Positions 1 to 11,566 of a stretch of 64,000 bases of DNA are shown here, one piece after another. A model generated the notes under the pieces. The model did not search any database and was not told where the DNA came from. It was given only the letters and a program-made list of their open reading frames with translations. The position numbers and the translations under genes were made by a program. Numbering within the stretch: the stretch's first letter is position 1; each line of letters opens with the position of its first letter. The stretch spans positions 1 through 64,000 of the forward strand of contig WLHC01000003.1 in assembly GCA_009702925.1 (NCBI GenBank), given 5' to 3'. The DNA comes from Actinomycetota bacterium. Lineage in GTDB: Bacteria; Actinomycetota; Actinomycetes; Nanopelagicales; Nanopelagicaceae.

Positions 1-229
1 ACCCTCTGCGGGTCTACACGAACTGATGTTGTATGGACGAATCTACATGTTTGCTTGTGGCTACTCTGTGTCAGCATTTGTAAAACTTGTACGGCAATGG
101 TTTCAGCTTTTGAAACTCGTTTGAGAAGTACTCTCCCGGTTCGTTTTTTAGTTCTGTTAATTACCGTCTTTGGTAATTGACCCCAATCATCTCATGCCAA
201 TTTTAAAATGCAACCCCTAGACTTAAACC

Positions 230-889
230 ATGCGTAAAGGCGGAGTTTTGATTGGTTTTTTCCTGCTTTTTTCGCTATTAATTGGAGTTTCTCAGGATTC
301 GCAAAAACCATACCTAGTAAAGGGCGCAGGTTTTTCCCAATCGATAAAGCCTTTACCAATTCCATTAAGTTGTATGAACAAAATAACCTTTGAAGTTCGT
401 GTAACAAATACAGAAAAAGAATGCGTTGCTACAGAACATTCACTTGGAGAATCAGAGATAAAGCCTGGGCTCAATTATCCAATTGAACTTAATCCACAGT
501 TGCTCATTCGCTTTACTGCTGCCAAGGCAGCTGCAGCAAAAGATGGACAAAAAATCTACATTGCATCTGGCTTTAGGACTTTAGAAAGACAAAAGTATTT
601 ATTTGCATCAGCGGTGAAAAAATATGGTTCAGAATCAGAAGCAGCCAAATGGGTTGCACCACCTTATGTGTCGCATCATCCATGGGGCATAGCAATTGAT
701 GTGAACTACCCAAACGAACCGGTAGGTGCCGGTTGGCTCGAAATTAACGGAGCCACATTTGGTTTATGTCGGGTCTATGAAAACGAGTGGTGGCATTTTG
801 AACCTTCGATTGCACCTGGTGGCACTTGCCCTGCGCTACTGCCGAACGCAACCCTTACTGCCCAGCTCCAACCTGCACCAGAGAATTAA
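230..889 (+). CDS. VanY-like D-alanyl-D-alanine carboxypeptidase family protein, secreted
   Basis: N-terminal hydrophobic segment; SGFRTLERQ ... SHHPWGIAIDVN ... ENEWWHFE motifs typical of VanY/peptidase M15; TAGACT-N6-ATG start context. Confidence 0.85.
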   Translation: MRKGGVLIGFFLLFSLLIGVSQDSQKPYLVKGAGFSQSIKPLPIPLSCMNKITFEVRVTNTEKECVATEHSLGESEIKPGLNYPIELNPQLLIRFTAAKAAAAKDGQKIYIASGFRTLERQKYLFASAVKKYGSESEAAKWVAPPYVSHHPWGIAIDVNYPNEPVGAGWLEINGATFGLCRVYENEWWHFEPSIAPGGTCPALLPNATLTAQLQPAPEN

Positions 890-984
890 TAGGGCTAAGA
901 GTCTGCTCAAGTGTCTTGGGCCTTGGGTAAATAAGCACAAGTTAACCCATCTGACTGAAAATGAGCCAATGGGCGACATTCTGA

Positions 985-2436
<1,452 letters not shown>

Positions 2437-2469
2437 TTACACCGGCAATAACAGTAGAATAGATTCATC

Positions 2470-2796
2470 ATGAAGCTTCCAATTGTTTACTACATCAAGC
2501 GGACTCCAGCTGGTCGTCTTGCTTGGCGAATTGTCATTGGACTCATTGGGGGCGCAATTACTGTTGCTGGAGCTGTTGCATTGATTGGCCCAGGCCCAGG
2601 AATTTTGGTTCTTTTAGCTGGACTTGGAATATTAGCTACAGAGTTTGCATGGGCTGGACGCGTAATGCACTATACAAAAGATGTTGCTAATCGAGCCGCT
2701 GCTCGCACGGGAATGAAACCTTGGGTTAAATATTTTCTCCTTTCAGGCGGAGCGGTGATTTCCATCATTGCAATATTTATAATTCACGCAAGCTAA
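2470..2796 (+). CDS. PGPGW/TIGR02611-like small transmembrane protein
   Basis: GPGPGILVLLAGLGILATEFAWA motif, two to three TM segments. Confidence 0.65.
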   Translation: MKLPIVYYIKRTPAGRLAWRIVIGLIGGAITVAGAVALIGPGPGILVLLAGLGILATEFAWAGRVMHYTKDVANRAAARTGMKPWVKYFLLSGGAVISIIAIFIIHAS

Positions 2797-2813
2797 GGGG
2801 ATTTTCTTTCGCC

Positions 2814-4583
2814 ATGGCGCGCAACGTTGTTAATTTAGAAGAGGTTTCAAAAGCTTTTGACATTAAAGAGCTTCTAATTTCTGTATCCCTTGGAGTTTCC
2901 GAAGGTGATCGGATTGGAATAGTCGGCCGTAATGGCTCCGGCAAGAGCACCCTTATGAAAATAATGGCCGACATTGAACCACCTGATTCTGGCCGCGTAA
3001 CTAAATCCAATGCAGCAAAAATTGGATTACTTTCACAAGTAGATTTAGCAAACCCAGAAAGTACTGTTGGAGAAGTTGTACTTGGTGATGCTCAAAAACA
3101 TGAATGGGCTAGTGATCCAAAGATTCGTGAAGTTTTTACAGGCTTATTCGGAAGTTTTGACGATCACATATTTGATCGCAAATTTGGTCAACTTTCAGGT
3201 GGTGAACGCCGCCGTGTTGGCCTTGCCAAGTTGTTGATTAATGAACTTGATTTGATTCTGCTTGATGAGCCAACAAACCACCTTGATGTAGAAGGTGTTG
3301 CTTGGTTGGCTCAATACATAAATAATAGAAAAGGCCTTGCAGTCGTTGTTGTAACTCACGATCGCTGGTTTCTTGATGCAGTCACAGATCGAACATGGGA
3401 AGTTGTTGAAGGCAAAGTTGAAGAATACGACGGTGGATATAGTGCTTTCGTTTTAGCAAAAGCAGAGCGAATAAGACAGGCATCAGCCATGGATGCAAGA
3501 CGAAACAATTTGATTAGAAAAGAACTTGCTTGGTTGCGCAGAGGCGCGCCAGCTCGGACAACAAAACCCAAGTTTCGAGTGGATGCAGCAAACGTTTTGA
3601 TTGCAGATGAACCAAATCCACGCGATCAAGGCGAGCTACTCAAGTTTGCACTCAACCGTTTAGGAAACACCGTTTATGAGGCTCATCATCTACAAGTAAA
3701 ACTAGGTGATAAAGAGTTAATCGATGATCTTTACTGGAACATTGGGCCAGGTGATCGGATAGGAATCGTTGGAATAAACGGTGCTGGTAAGACAACGTTG
3801 ATGCGAACGTTAACTGGGGAAATTGTTCCGACGGCCGGAAAATTAGTTACTGGCGTTACCGTCAAGGCTGCATTCTTAACTCAACATCTAGCAGAGTTAG
3901 ATCCAACATGGAGAGTGTTAGAGGCCGTTGAAAAAATTGCCAACCGTGTAGAACTAGGAGGCGGGCGAGAGCTGTCAGCATCTCAATTGTGTGAACGGTT
4001 GGGCTTTGATCGCGAATCACAATGGACACCTGTTGGGGATTTATCTGGTGGCGAGAAGCGGCGATTACAGTTAACTCGATTGTTAATGGACAGCCCTAAT
4101 GTTTTGTTATTAGATGAACCGACAAATGATTTTGATATCGAAACCCTTACCGAACTTGAAGATCTCCTAGATAGCTATGGCGGGACTCTGATTGTTATCT
4201 CACACGATAGATATTTCTTAGAACGAGTTTGTGATCGATTCGTAGGTTTACTGGGAGACAAAAAGGTACGTGACCTGCCTCGCGGGGTGGATGAATATCT
4301 AGAACAAAGAGCCAAGGATTTAGATTCTGCCCCTGAATTACAGAAAGAGAAGAAAACATCAAATGCTGCAGAGCAACGACAACTTAAAAAGGGCCTTACC
4401 CGTTTAGATAGACAGTTAGAAAAATGTGCATCCCAAATAAAGGAACTAGAAGCAACTCAAGAAGCCGCAGCATTTAATCCAGAAGAGTTAATCAATATTG
4501 AGTCCCAACTAAGCGGCCTAAAGGCGGAAAAATCAAAACTTGAAGAGGAGTGGCTTCACACCACACTTTCCTTGGAAAACTGA
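2814..4583 (+). CDS. ABC-F family ATP-binding protein
   Basis: Two Walker A motifs (GRNGSGKST, GINGAGKTT), two LSGGE signatures, C-terminal coiled coil, no TM. Confidence 0.92.
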   Translation: MARNVVNLEEVSKAFDIKELLISVSLGVSEGDRIGIVGRNGSGKSTLMKIMADIEPPDSGRVTKSNAAKIGLLSQVDLANPESTVGEVVLGDAQKHEWASDPKIREVFTGLFGSFDDHIFDRKFGQLSGGERRRVGLAKLLINELDLILLDEPTNHLDVEGVAWLAQYINNRKGLAVVVVTHDRWFLDAVTDRTWEVVEGKVEEYDGGYSAFVLAKAERIRQASAMDARRNNLIRKELAWLRRGAPARTTKPKFRVDAANVLIADEPNPRDQGELLKFALNRLGNTVYEAHHLQVKLGDKELIDDLYWNIGPGDRIGIVGINGAGKTTLMRTLTGEIVPTAGKLVTGVTVKAAFLTQHLAELDPTWRVLEAVEKIANRVELGGGRELSASQLCERLGFDRESQWTPVGDLSGGEKRRLQLTRLLMDSPNVLLLDEPTNDFDIETLTELEDLLDSYGGTLIVISHDRYFLERVCDRFVGLLGDKKVRDLPRGVDEYLEQRAKDLDSAPELQKEKKTSNAAEQRQLKKGLTRLDRQLEKCASQIKELEATQEAAAFNPEELINIESQLSGLKAEKSKLEEEWLHTTLSLEN

Positions 4584-4597
4584 GTTAAAATTTACAC

Positions 4598-5128
4598 ATG
4601 AACAAAGTCACTCATGGAATTGAATCCACGCTTTTTCGTTCTCGTTACTTACTGGCACCTCTTTATTTAGGCTTAGTTGGCGCTTTAGTACTTCTGGCTT
4701 ATCGATTTATTGTTGAGTTTTATCATTTAGCTATACATATTGGCGAAGTAAATGCACAAGAGTTCACTCTCGATCTTCTTGCACTTCTTGACTTAACATT
4801 ATTGGCTAACTTGATTTTGATGGTTATTTTTGCGGGATATGAGAACTTTGTATCTCGAATTGATGTTGCAACCGACTCAGAAGATCGCCCTTACTGGATG
4901 GGAACAATTGATTTCAGTGGATTAAAAATCAAGTTAATTGGCTCATTAGTTGCTATTTCAGTAATCGAACTCCTTAAGGACTTCATTGAGTTATCAGGCC
5001 AGGCCGAAGTTGGCGAAGGAACAATTTGGAGAGTAATTATTCACTTAACCTTTGTTATTTCAGGCGTTCTATTCGCACTCATGGATTGGATCGCGGATAA
5101 ACGGAAGTTTGATGGCGCACGTAAGTAA
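4598..5128 (+). CDS. YqhA/UPF0114 (TIGR00645-like) membrane protein
   Basis: Multi-TM protein with LDLTLLANLILMVIFAGYENFVSRID motif. Confidence 0.75.
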   Translation: MNKVTHGIESTLFRSRYLLAPLYLGLVGALVLLAYRFIVEFYHLAIHIGEVNAQEFTLDLLALLDLTLLANLILMVIFAGYENFVSRIDVATDSEDRPYWMGTIDFSGLKIKLIGSLVAISVIELLKDFIELSGQAEVGEGTIWRVIIHLTFVISGVLFALMDWIADKRKFDGARK

Positions 5129-6069
5129 TGCGATTAGATCTACTAGCTGCTCTTTCAGGTGGAATGATCTCGCTTCAAGCGAGAATTAATGGAGAGCTAT
5201 CGCATCGGTTAAACAATGGGTTACAAGCGGCGTTAATCTCTTTTGGCTCTGGTTTGCTAATTATTTCCTTTGTTACCCTGTTTAACCCAAAGATAAAAAC
5301 TGGACTCAGAAATTTGCGAGGTGCAATTGCTCGTAAAGAAATTGCAAGATGGAAGCTCTTTGCAGGCTCACTGGGTGGGTGTTACATCGCGATACAGACG
5401 CAGATAGTCCCACTAGTAGGTGTTGCAATTTTTACGGTTGCATCAACTGCTGGGCAAACATTCATGTCACTATTTGTTGACCGAATTGGATTTACCGGTG
5501 GTGGTAAGCGTTTAATCACCCGCCGAAGAGTATTAGCTGTTGTAATTACGATAACAGCAGTGCTTGTTTCTGTTCTGGATCGCATTGAAGCAAATAATTT
5601 ATCGGTTTTAACTGTGATTGCCGGTTGCACCGCTGGTTTATTGGTTGGTTTTCAGCGGGCCCTGAATGGTCAAATAAATGAAAACACACAACAAGGTTTT
5701 ACGACTTCACTGTTTAACTTTATGTCTGGAACTAGTTTGTTGGTTTTATTAGTTGTGGTCGGAGTATTAACAGGACAATATGAACTTGTACCACTTCCTC
5801 AGGGCCCTTGGTGGATTTATACAGGAGGCATAATTGGAGTGATCTATATTTCTTTTGCTTCCAGCATTGTTCAACATCTTGGTGTACTGACATTTACCCT
5901 CTATAGCGTTGGTGGCCAACTCTTTAGTTCTTTGATTATTGACATTGTTGCACCAACCAAAGGTGTAAGTATCAGTTTCTATTTGGTAACTGGAATCATA
6001 ATGACTTACGCGGGAGTAATTGCTGGCGGAGTTAGTGGAAGTAAAACTAGGCGACCACAGAGTTTTTAA
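5128..6069 (+). CDS. DMT-family (DUF606/YdcZ-like tandem) transporter
   Basis: 10 predicted TM; repeated GGxxxxQxxxNGxL..R motif in both halves. Confidence 0.75.
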   Translation: MRLDLLAALSGGMISLQARINGELSHRLNNGLQAALISFGSGLLIISFVTLFNPKIKTGLRNLRGAIARKEIARWKLFAGSLGGCYIAIQTQIVPLVGVAIFTVASTAGQTFMSLFVDRIGFTGGGKRLITRRRVLAVVITITAVLVSVLDRIEANNLSVLTVIAGCTAGLLVGFQRALNGQINENTQQGFTTSLFNFMSGTSLLVLLVVVGVLTGQYELVPLPQGPWWIYTGGIIGVIYISFASSIVQHLGVLTFTLYSVGGQLFSSLIIDIVAPTKGVSISFYLVTGIIMTYAGVIAGGVSGSKTRRPQSF

Positions 6070-7429
6070 CTGCTGTAGCAACCGCTTTGACGACATTTGC
6101 ATCAAAGACACTTGGAACAATAAAAGATGAATTAAGTTGTTCTGGCGTTACACAGTCTGCAATCGCCTCTGCAGCAGCAACTAACATCTCATCGCTAATC
6201 TTGTGGGCGTTTGCATCTAAAAGCCCGCGAAAAATTCCTGGAAAAGCCAGAACGTTGTTAATCTGATTTGGCTGATCACTTCGTCCTGTTGCAACGACGG
6301 AAGCGTATTTACGAGCAATTACAGGATCTATCTCAGGATCAGGATTAGCAAGTGCAAAAACAATTGAACCCGAAGACATCGCAGCTACATCTGACTCTGT
6401 TAAAACATTAGGCGCACTAACACCGATAAAAACATCAGCACCAATCATTGCTTCTGAGATTGTCCCAGAGAAGTTAGTCGGATTGCTATGATCGATAAAC
6501 CATTGCTGCATTACATCATCAGATTTCATTGAATGATTAATTACACCCAAGTTATTGAAACCAATTATGTTGCTTGCACCATTAAGGGTCAGTAAACGCG
6601 CAATTGCATTGCCGGCGGCGCCAACTCCACTTAAAACTATTTTGACCGACTTTAAATCTTTCTTAACTAACTTAAGCGCATTTCGAAGGGCAGCAAGAAC
6701 AACAATGGCAGTTCCATGCTGATCATCATGGAAAACAGGAATATCTAATAACTCACGAAGTCGGCGTTCGACCTCAAAACACCTGGGCGCAGAGATATCT
6801 TCTAAATTGATTCCTCCATAAACGGGAGCGATCAATTGAACTGTACGAACAATTTCATCTACATCTTGAGTATCAAGACAAACTGGCCAGGCATCAACAT
6901 CTGCAAAGCGCTTAAACAGTGCTGCTTTTCCTTCCATAACTGGCAAAGCTGCCGCAGGCCCAATGTTTCCAAGACCTAGAACGGCAGAACCATCGGTAAC
7001 AACTGCAACAGTGTTTCTTTTAATAGTAAGACGCCTTGCATCAGATGGGTCAGCAACAATTGCTTGGCAGATTCGTGCAACACCAGGTGTGTAAGCACGA
7101 GATAAATCATCACGAGTCTTTAAAGGTACTTTAGAGGCAATCTCAATTTTGCCTCCAAGGTGTAAAAGAAAGGTTCGATCACTAACTTTTCTCACCGTCA
7201 ATGATGAATTCTTTGAGATAGCTGCAGTTATGTCATCTGCATGAGCTGAATCGATAGTGTCACAAGTTATGTCCAAAACGACTCGTTCAATTTGTGATTC
7301 AACAACGTCTAAAGCGGTAATTGTGGCTCCGGCTCCTGTGATTACTGCAGTGGCAAGTGCAACTGGGTTCGAGTCAGGATTTCCTTCAACACGAATAGTA
7401 ATTCCGTATCCAGGAGAAGTATTTGCCAT
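6047..7429 (-). CDS. NAD(P)-dependent malic enzyme with N-terminal ACT-like domain
   Basis: YTPGVARIC, VTDGSAVLGLGNIGP, FHDDQHGTAIVVLAAL motifs; ACT-like N-terminus. Confidence 0.93.
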   Translation of the reverse strand: MANTSPGYGITIRVEGNPDSNPVALATAVITGAGATITALDVVESQIERVVLDITCDTIDSAHADDITAAISKNSSLTVRKVSDRTFLLHLGGKIEIASKVPLKTRDDLSRAYTPGVARICQAIVADPSDARRLTIKRNTVAVVTDGSAVLGLGNIGPAAALPVMEGKAALFKRFADVDAWPVCLDTQDVDEIVRTVQLIAPVYGGINLEDISAPRCFEVERRLRELLDIPVFHDDQHGTAIVVLAALRNALKLVKKDLKSVKIVLSGVGAAGNAIARLLTLNGASNIIGFNNLGVINHSMKSDDVMQQWFIDHSNPTNFSGTISEAMIGADVFIGVSAPNVLTESDVAAMSSGSIVFALANPDPEIDPVIARKYASVVATGRSDQPNQINNVLAFPGIFRGLLDANAHKISDEMLVAAAEAIADCVTPEQLNSSFIVPSVFDANVVKAVATAVKNSVVA

Positions 7430-8067
7430 TACACCACTCCGTAAAGTCGATCGCCAGCATCTCCAAGACCCGGAACTATGTATCCGTGCTCATTTAATTT
7501 TTCATCAAGTGCGCCGGTTACGATTGTTATTGGAACTTTAGAGTTAGCAAACTCCTTCTCAACCGCAGCAATTCCTTCAGGTGCAGACAAAATACACACA
7601 GCAGTAATGTCAGTTGCTCCAAGATCAATCAAATAATGAAAAGCCATTATTAATGTTCCACCAGTTGCAAGCATGGGATCTAAAACAAATACATGACGAC
7701 CAGATAGGTCTTCAGGCAATCTATTTGCGTAAGTGCTAGCTTCCAAAGTTTTTTCATCCCGAACCATGCCAAGGAATCCCACTTCAGCGGTGGGTAACAA
7801 TTTACTCATCCCTTCGAGCATTCCAAGACCAGCTCGCAGAATAGGCACAACAACTGGACGGGGGTCGGCTAGTTTTCGCCCTTTTGTTTTCGTTACTGGT
7901 GTTGTTACTTCAACTTCAATAGTTCGAACTTCTCTGGTGGCCTCGTAGGCTAAAAGAGTTACAAGTTCTTCAACCAATCGTCTAAACGTTGGTGAGTCAG
8001 TTCGCACATCGCGCAATACCGTCAATTTATGGCTTATTAGCGGGTGGTTTGCGACATGTACTTTCAT
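7429..8067 (-). CDS. upp: Uracil phosphoribosyltransferase
   Basis: [20 protein letters not shown] start; [14 protein letters not shown] loop; start trimmed from tracked 8250 to the ATG at 8067. Confidence 0.93.
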   Translation of the reverse strand: MKVHVANHPLISHKLTVLRDVRTDSPTFRRLVEELVTLLAYEATREVRTIEVEVTTPVTKTKGRKLADPRPVVVPILRAGLGMLEGMSKLLPTAEVGFLGMVRDEKTLEASTYANRLPEDLSGRHVFVLDPMLATGGTLIMAFHYLIDLGATDITAVCILSAPEGIAAVEKEFANSKVPITIVTGALDEKLNEHGYIVPGLGDAGDRLYGVV

Positions 8068-8121
8068 ACCCCATACCTTACAGGGGTTTCTTTCCTTGCA
8101 AATGAGTGAAAGTATTCTCAC

Positions 8122-8673
8122 ATGTCCGACTTTGAAGATGACCTGCCAGATGGGCTCGAAGACGTCGAAGAGATCGAATCTTTTGATGAGATTAAAGATG
8201 ACCCACGAGAATTTGTAAATGAAGCAGATATTGCAGTTGCAGCCTGGCACGAGGATGGCCGATGGACACTGGCAGAACTTTCCGACCCTTACGATATTGC
8301 GCAGATAATTACTCGGCTAAAGTCGCAGCAAACAAATGGTGGTTCTATCGCACTGATCGCCATTGATGAAGAGTTCTTTATTTTAATTCGTGTTTTAGGT
8401 TCACAGATTTCATTATTTTTAAGCGACGCCACGGCCGCTTTGGATTATCCTGTTGCAGAAGAACTTTTAGAAATTGCAGATCTACCAATTCCAGAAGATG
8501 ATGATGAAGCTGGGCCAACAGGACATCTTGAAATCCTTGCCGACTTAGGTATGAGTGGAATGGAAATTTCAGCGTTATGTGATGATGAAGAGTTATTCCC
8601 TGATGAACAACTCGAAGCAATTGCATCACGACTTGGTTTTGGTGAAGAGTTTGCTGAACTACTTGATTTGTGA
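8122..8673 (+). CDS. tRNA adenosine deaminase-associated protein (actinobacterial)
   Basis: Acidic protein directly upstream of tadA, as in other actinobacteria. Confidence 0.8.
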   Translation: MSDFEDDLPDGLEDVEEIESFDEIKDDPREFVNEADIAVAAWHEDGRWTLAELSDPYDIAQIITRLKSQQTNGGSIALIAIDEEFFILIRVLGSQISLFLSDATAALDYPVAEELLEIADLPIPEDDDEAGPTGHLEILADLGMSGMEISALCDDEELFPDEQLEAIASRLGFGEEFAELLDL

Positions 8674-8701
8674 GCCGCAGTCAATGACGGATGATTAAGT
8701 A

Positions 8702-9160
8702 ATGGATGATATTGAAATGATGCGTGTTGCTTTGACAGCGGCACGTGGTGCTTTAGATAGTGGTGATGTTCCAGTTGGTGCCGCAATTTTTGATAAATCT
8801 GGCGAATTGATCTCTGTGGCCCACAATGAACGAGAACTCCATAATGATCCAACTGCGCACGCAGAAATTGTTGCATTACGACGGGCATCACAAAAACTTG
8901 GGACATGGAAATTAGAAAACCTAACACTTGTAGTAACTCTTGAACCATGTGCAATGTGTGCTGGTGCGATTGCGCAGTCTCGAATTCAAACTGTTGTTTT
9001 TGGAGCCTGGGATGAAAAAGCCGGAGCTGTTGGATCGGTTTGGGATTTACTGCGCGATCCACGAAGCACTTTTAGAACTGAAGTCCGGTCGGGAGTTTTA
9101 GTTGATGAGTGTGCGGTGTTGATAAAGAACTTTATACAAGTAGTTCGTAAGAAGGATTAA
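8702..9160 (+). CDS. tadA: tRNA adenosine(34) deaminase
   Basis: HAEIVALR and PCAMCAGAI zinc-deaminase motifs. Confidence 0.93.
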   Translation: MDDIEMMRVALTAARGALDSGDVPVGAAIFDKSGELISVAHNERELHNDPTAHAEIVALRRASQKLGTWKLENLTLVVTLEPCAMCAGAIAQSRIQTVVFGAWDEKAGAVGSVWDLLRDPRSTFRTEVRSGVLVDECAVLIKNFIQVVRKKD

Positions 9161-11462
9161 GAATCACCATCGAGCCTTCTTCTTCACCAACCATGCCTTC
9201 TGCGCGTAGTTCAGAACCAACTTCTAAGCCCGCAATCTCGCGTCTTCCCAAGAATTGAAGTGAAACACCACCTGTCTCATCCCAAATCTCAACTTCTAAA
9301 ACTGGCGCAGCCCCGCGCGGTGCCATTCGAATCGCAGTCACGCGTCCTTGAACCTGTGCTCTCTTTCGCCAAGTGATTTCACCAATAGGTGTAACGCTTT
9401 CGGCGTAGTGACTTACTGGCTCGATATTTACCGGCGTTGCTTTAACAACCGGTTTTGCAATTGAGGTTTTTACAGCTTTAGCGGTTGTTGGTGAGACAAA
9501 ACTTGCTCCAGAAATGATTTTCTCAACATCAAAGGGAACAATCGTGGCAACCACACGTGGCAACTGGGATATTGGTGCAGCAATCTTTTCAGCCGTTTGG
9601 TCATGCAATAAGCGTCCTAAGAATCCAGAGTATGAACGTCGAGGAAGTAATAGCGTCAATTCAACATCTGGTTTTTCCGTCATTCGAATAGCGTAATCGA
9701 GTGCAGCATTTGCCAGTCTTCGGTCGGGGCAATCAATTAATTCAAGTGTTACATCTTCTAATGCATCTGATGCTGCCCAAGCTTTTTGAATCTCATCTGC
9801 TCTGCGATCATCGATAACAAAGTGAACAGCTGTTAATTCGCGCGGTTTTAAACTGCGCGCATATCGGATGGCGCCCACGGTTGCAATATCAACATTGTCT
9901 ACCAAAACAGTTACGTCATGGCGAGCAATAGACGTAGCGCGCTCTTGATGTTGTTTTACAGAAAGTGCTTCTTGCTCACGAGTGTATTGACGGCGCAAAC
10001 GTAAAAACGAAACAACCATAATTGGTGCGGTGACAAGAACCAGCCATGCACCTTCAGTGAACTTAACGACTGAGAAAATTACAACGATAAGAGAAGAAAC
10101 ACTTCCGGCAAGACCGTGGATAAAAACTTTAACTTTCCATGAACCGGTGCGATTACGAAGGGCATGTTTCAACATTCCAAAACCCGCTAATGCAAATCCT
10201 GTAAAGACGCCAAGTGCGTAAAAGGCGACTAAATGCTCAACAGATCCACCAGTAATTAGGACTAAGAAAATTCCTCCACCAGCCAGTAAAAGGATTCCGT
10301 TTGAGAATGCCAGCCTGTGACCACGCTTTGTTAACTGGCGAGGCAAATAACCATCTGTTGCTACAAAATTTACCAAGATAGGGAATGCGCTATATGTTGT
10401 GTTTGCTCCTGCAAACAAAATAAGCATTGTTGATAGCTGAACCATGAAGAACATGAAAGTTCCAAAAGCTCCTTCTCCAACAATGGTTTTTGCAATTTGA
10501 GAAATTACAGTCGGGGTACCAGATTCATATGGAACTGCGTGAATTTTGTGGGCAAACCAAGAGACTCCAAGTACTAATGTGCCAAGTAAGGCGCTCATCG
10601 TGTACAAAGTTCGACGAGCGTTTACGTGTTCTGGTGTTTTAAAGAGCGCAACGCCATCAGAGATAGCCTCAAGTCCAGTCAGAGAAGATCCACCATTTGC
10701 AAATGCACGAAGAAGAATAAATATTGCAGCAAAAGTGAGCAATCCTTGGCTTTCACCGATTTCTATCGCACCAGGCTGTTCAACGCTGAGCTGAACTAAC
10801 GTTCCGTTAAATTGGCGATACAAACCCATTGAAAAGACGATAAACATTGAACCCACGAAAAAATACGTTGGGAAGGCAAATGCCTTACCAGCTTCTTTAA
10901 CACCACGAAGATTGCCATAGGTTAATAAGATGATTACAACAAGGATCATTGGAATTTTGTATGGACTTAAAGATGGGAAAGTAGAAATGATTGCGGCAAC
11001 TCCAGCTGCTGATTGAATTGCAACTGTCACAACGTAATCAAGAATCAGTGCTACTGCTGCAATCTGCGCAACGACTGGTCCAAAATTATCACGCGAAACA
11101 ATATAAGCCCCACCTACTTTTGTATAAACATTTATGACATCACGGTAGGAGAGAGTGATAATAAGCAAAATTGCCAATACAACTGCAGTCATCGGCATCA
11201 AAATTGCAAAAGCTGCTAAACCAAATGCTGGCAAAAGTGCAATCAATATTTGTTCAGAGCCATATGCTGATGATGAAATACAGTCAGAAGATAAAATACC
11301 TAAGGCGTATCGCTTACTTAATCTTTGATGGCCAAGTGAATGGCGGTTGAGTGGATTGCCTAATAGGCGGCGTTTTGTTGTATAAAAGAACGAGTCCTTT
11401 AGGTGCGCTTGATCTTTAAGCACTTCTGGGGCGGGTGCATCATCTGTCCAAGACTTTGGCAC
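9132..11462 (-). CDS. APC-superfamily permease with cytosolic extension and C-terminal OB-fold-like domain
   Basis: About 12 TM with GSEQILIALLPAFG; C-terminal ITWRKRAQVQGRVTAIRMAP...VEIWDETGGVSLQFLGRREIAGLEVGSELRAEG resembles an OB-fold module; GTG start with AAAAAAGGAG SD. Confidence 0.85.
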   Translation of the reverse strand: MPKSWTDDAPAPEVLKDQAHLKDSFFYTTKRRLLGNPLNRHSLGHQRLSKRYALGILSSDCISSSAYGSEQILIALLPAFGLAAFAILMPMTAVVLAILLIITLSYRDVINVYTKVGGAYIVSRDNFGPVVAQIAAVALILDYVVTVAIQSAAGVAAIISTFPSLSPYKIPMILVVIILLTYGNLRGVKEAGKAFAFPTYFFVGSMFIVFSMGLYRQFNGTLVQLSVEQPGAIEIGESQGLLTFAAIFILLRAFANGGSSLTGLEAISDGVALFKTPEHVNARRTLYTMSALLGTLVLGVSWFAHKIHAVPYESGTPTVISQIAKTIVGEGAFGTFMFFMVQLSTMLILFAGANTTYSAFPILVNFVATDGYLPRQLTKRGHRLAFSNGILLLAGGGIFLVLITGGSVEHLVAFYALGVFTGFALAGFGMLKHALRNRTGSWKVKVFIHGLAGSVSSLIVVIFSVVKFTEGAWLVLVTAPIMVVSFLRLRRQYTREQEALSVKQHQERATSIARHDVTVLVDNVDIATVGAIRYARSLKPRELTAVHFVIDDRRADEIQKAWAASDALEDVTLELIDCPDRRLANAALDYAIRMTEKPDVELTLLLPRRSYSGFLGRLLHDQTAEKIAAPISQLPRVVATIVPFDVEKIISGASFVSPTTAKAVKTSIAKPVVKATPVNIEPVSHYAESVTPIGEITWRKRAQVQGRVTAIRMAPRGAAPVLEVEIWDETGGVSLQFLGRREIAGLEVGSELRAEGMVGEEEGSMVILNPSYELLV

Positions 11463-11566
11463 AAAAACTCCTTTTTTCGTTGCAAAAAATGCAACCGAAC
11501 ATGTATCACTCTACCTCAGGTACTCAAAACTTCACTGTTTCTTGGGCTCAGCGTATGCTTGAATCT

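Noticed and set aside
2-124. Open frame at the window start ending PSAGLHELMLYGRIYMFACGYSVSAFVKLVRQWFQLLKLV*, hydrophobic and cationic
   Set aside because: No SD, no recognisable family, truncated by the window edge; short open frames of this size are expected by chance.
156-180. AATTACC-GTCTTT-GGTAATT dyad near the window start as a terminator
   Set aside because: AT-rich stem without a downstream T-run; upstream gene context is outside the window.
8445-9062. 205-aa minus-strand ORF over the tadA region
   Set aside because: Antisense to two well-supported genes, His/Gln/Ser-rich shadow translation without a family match.
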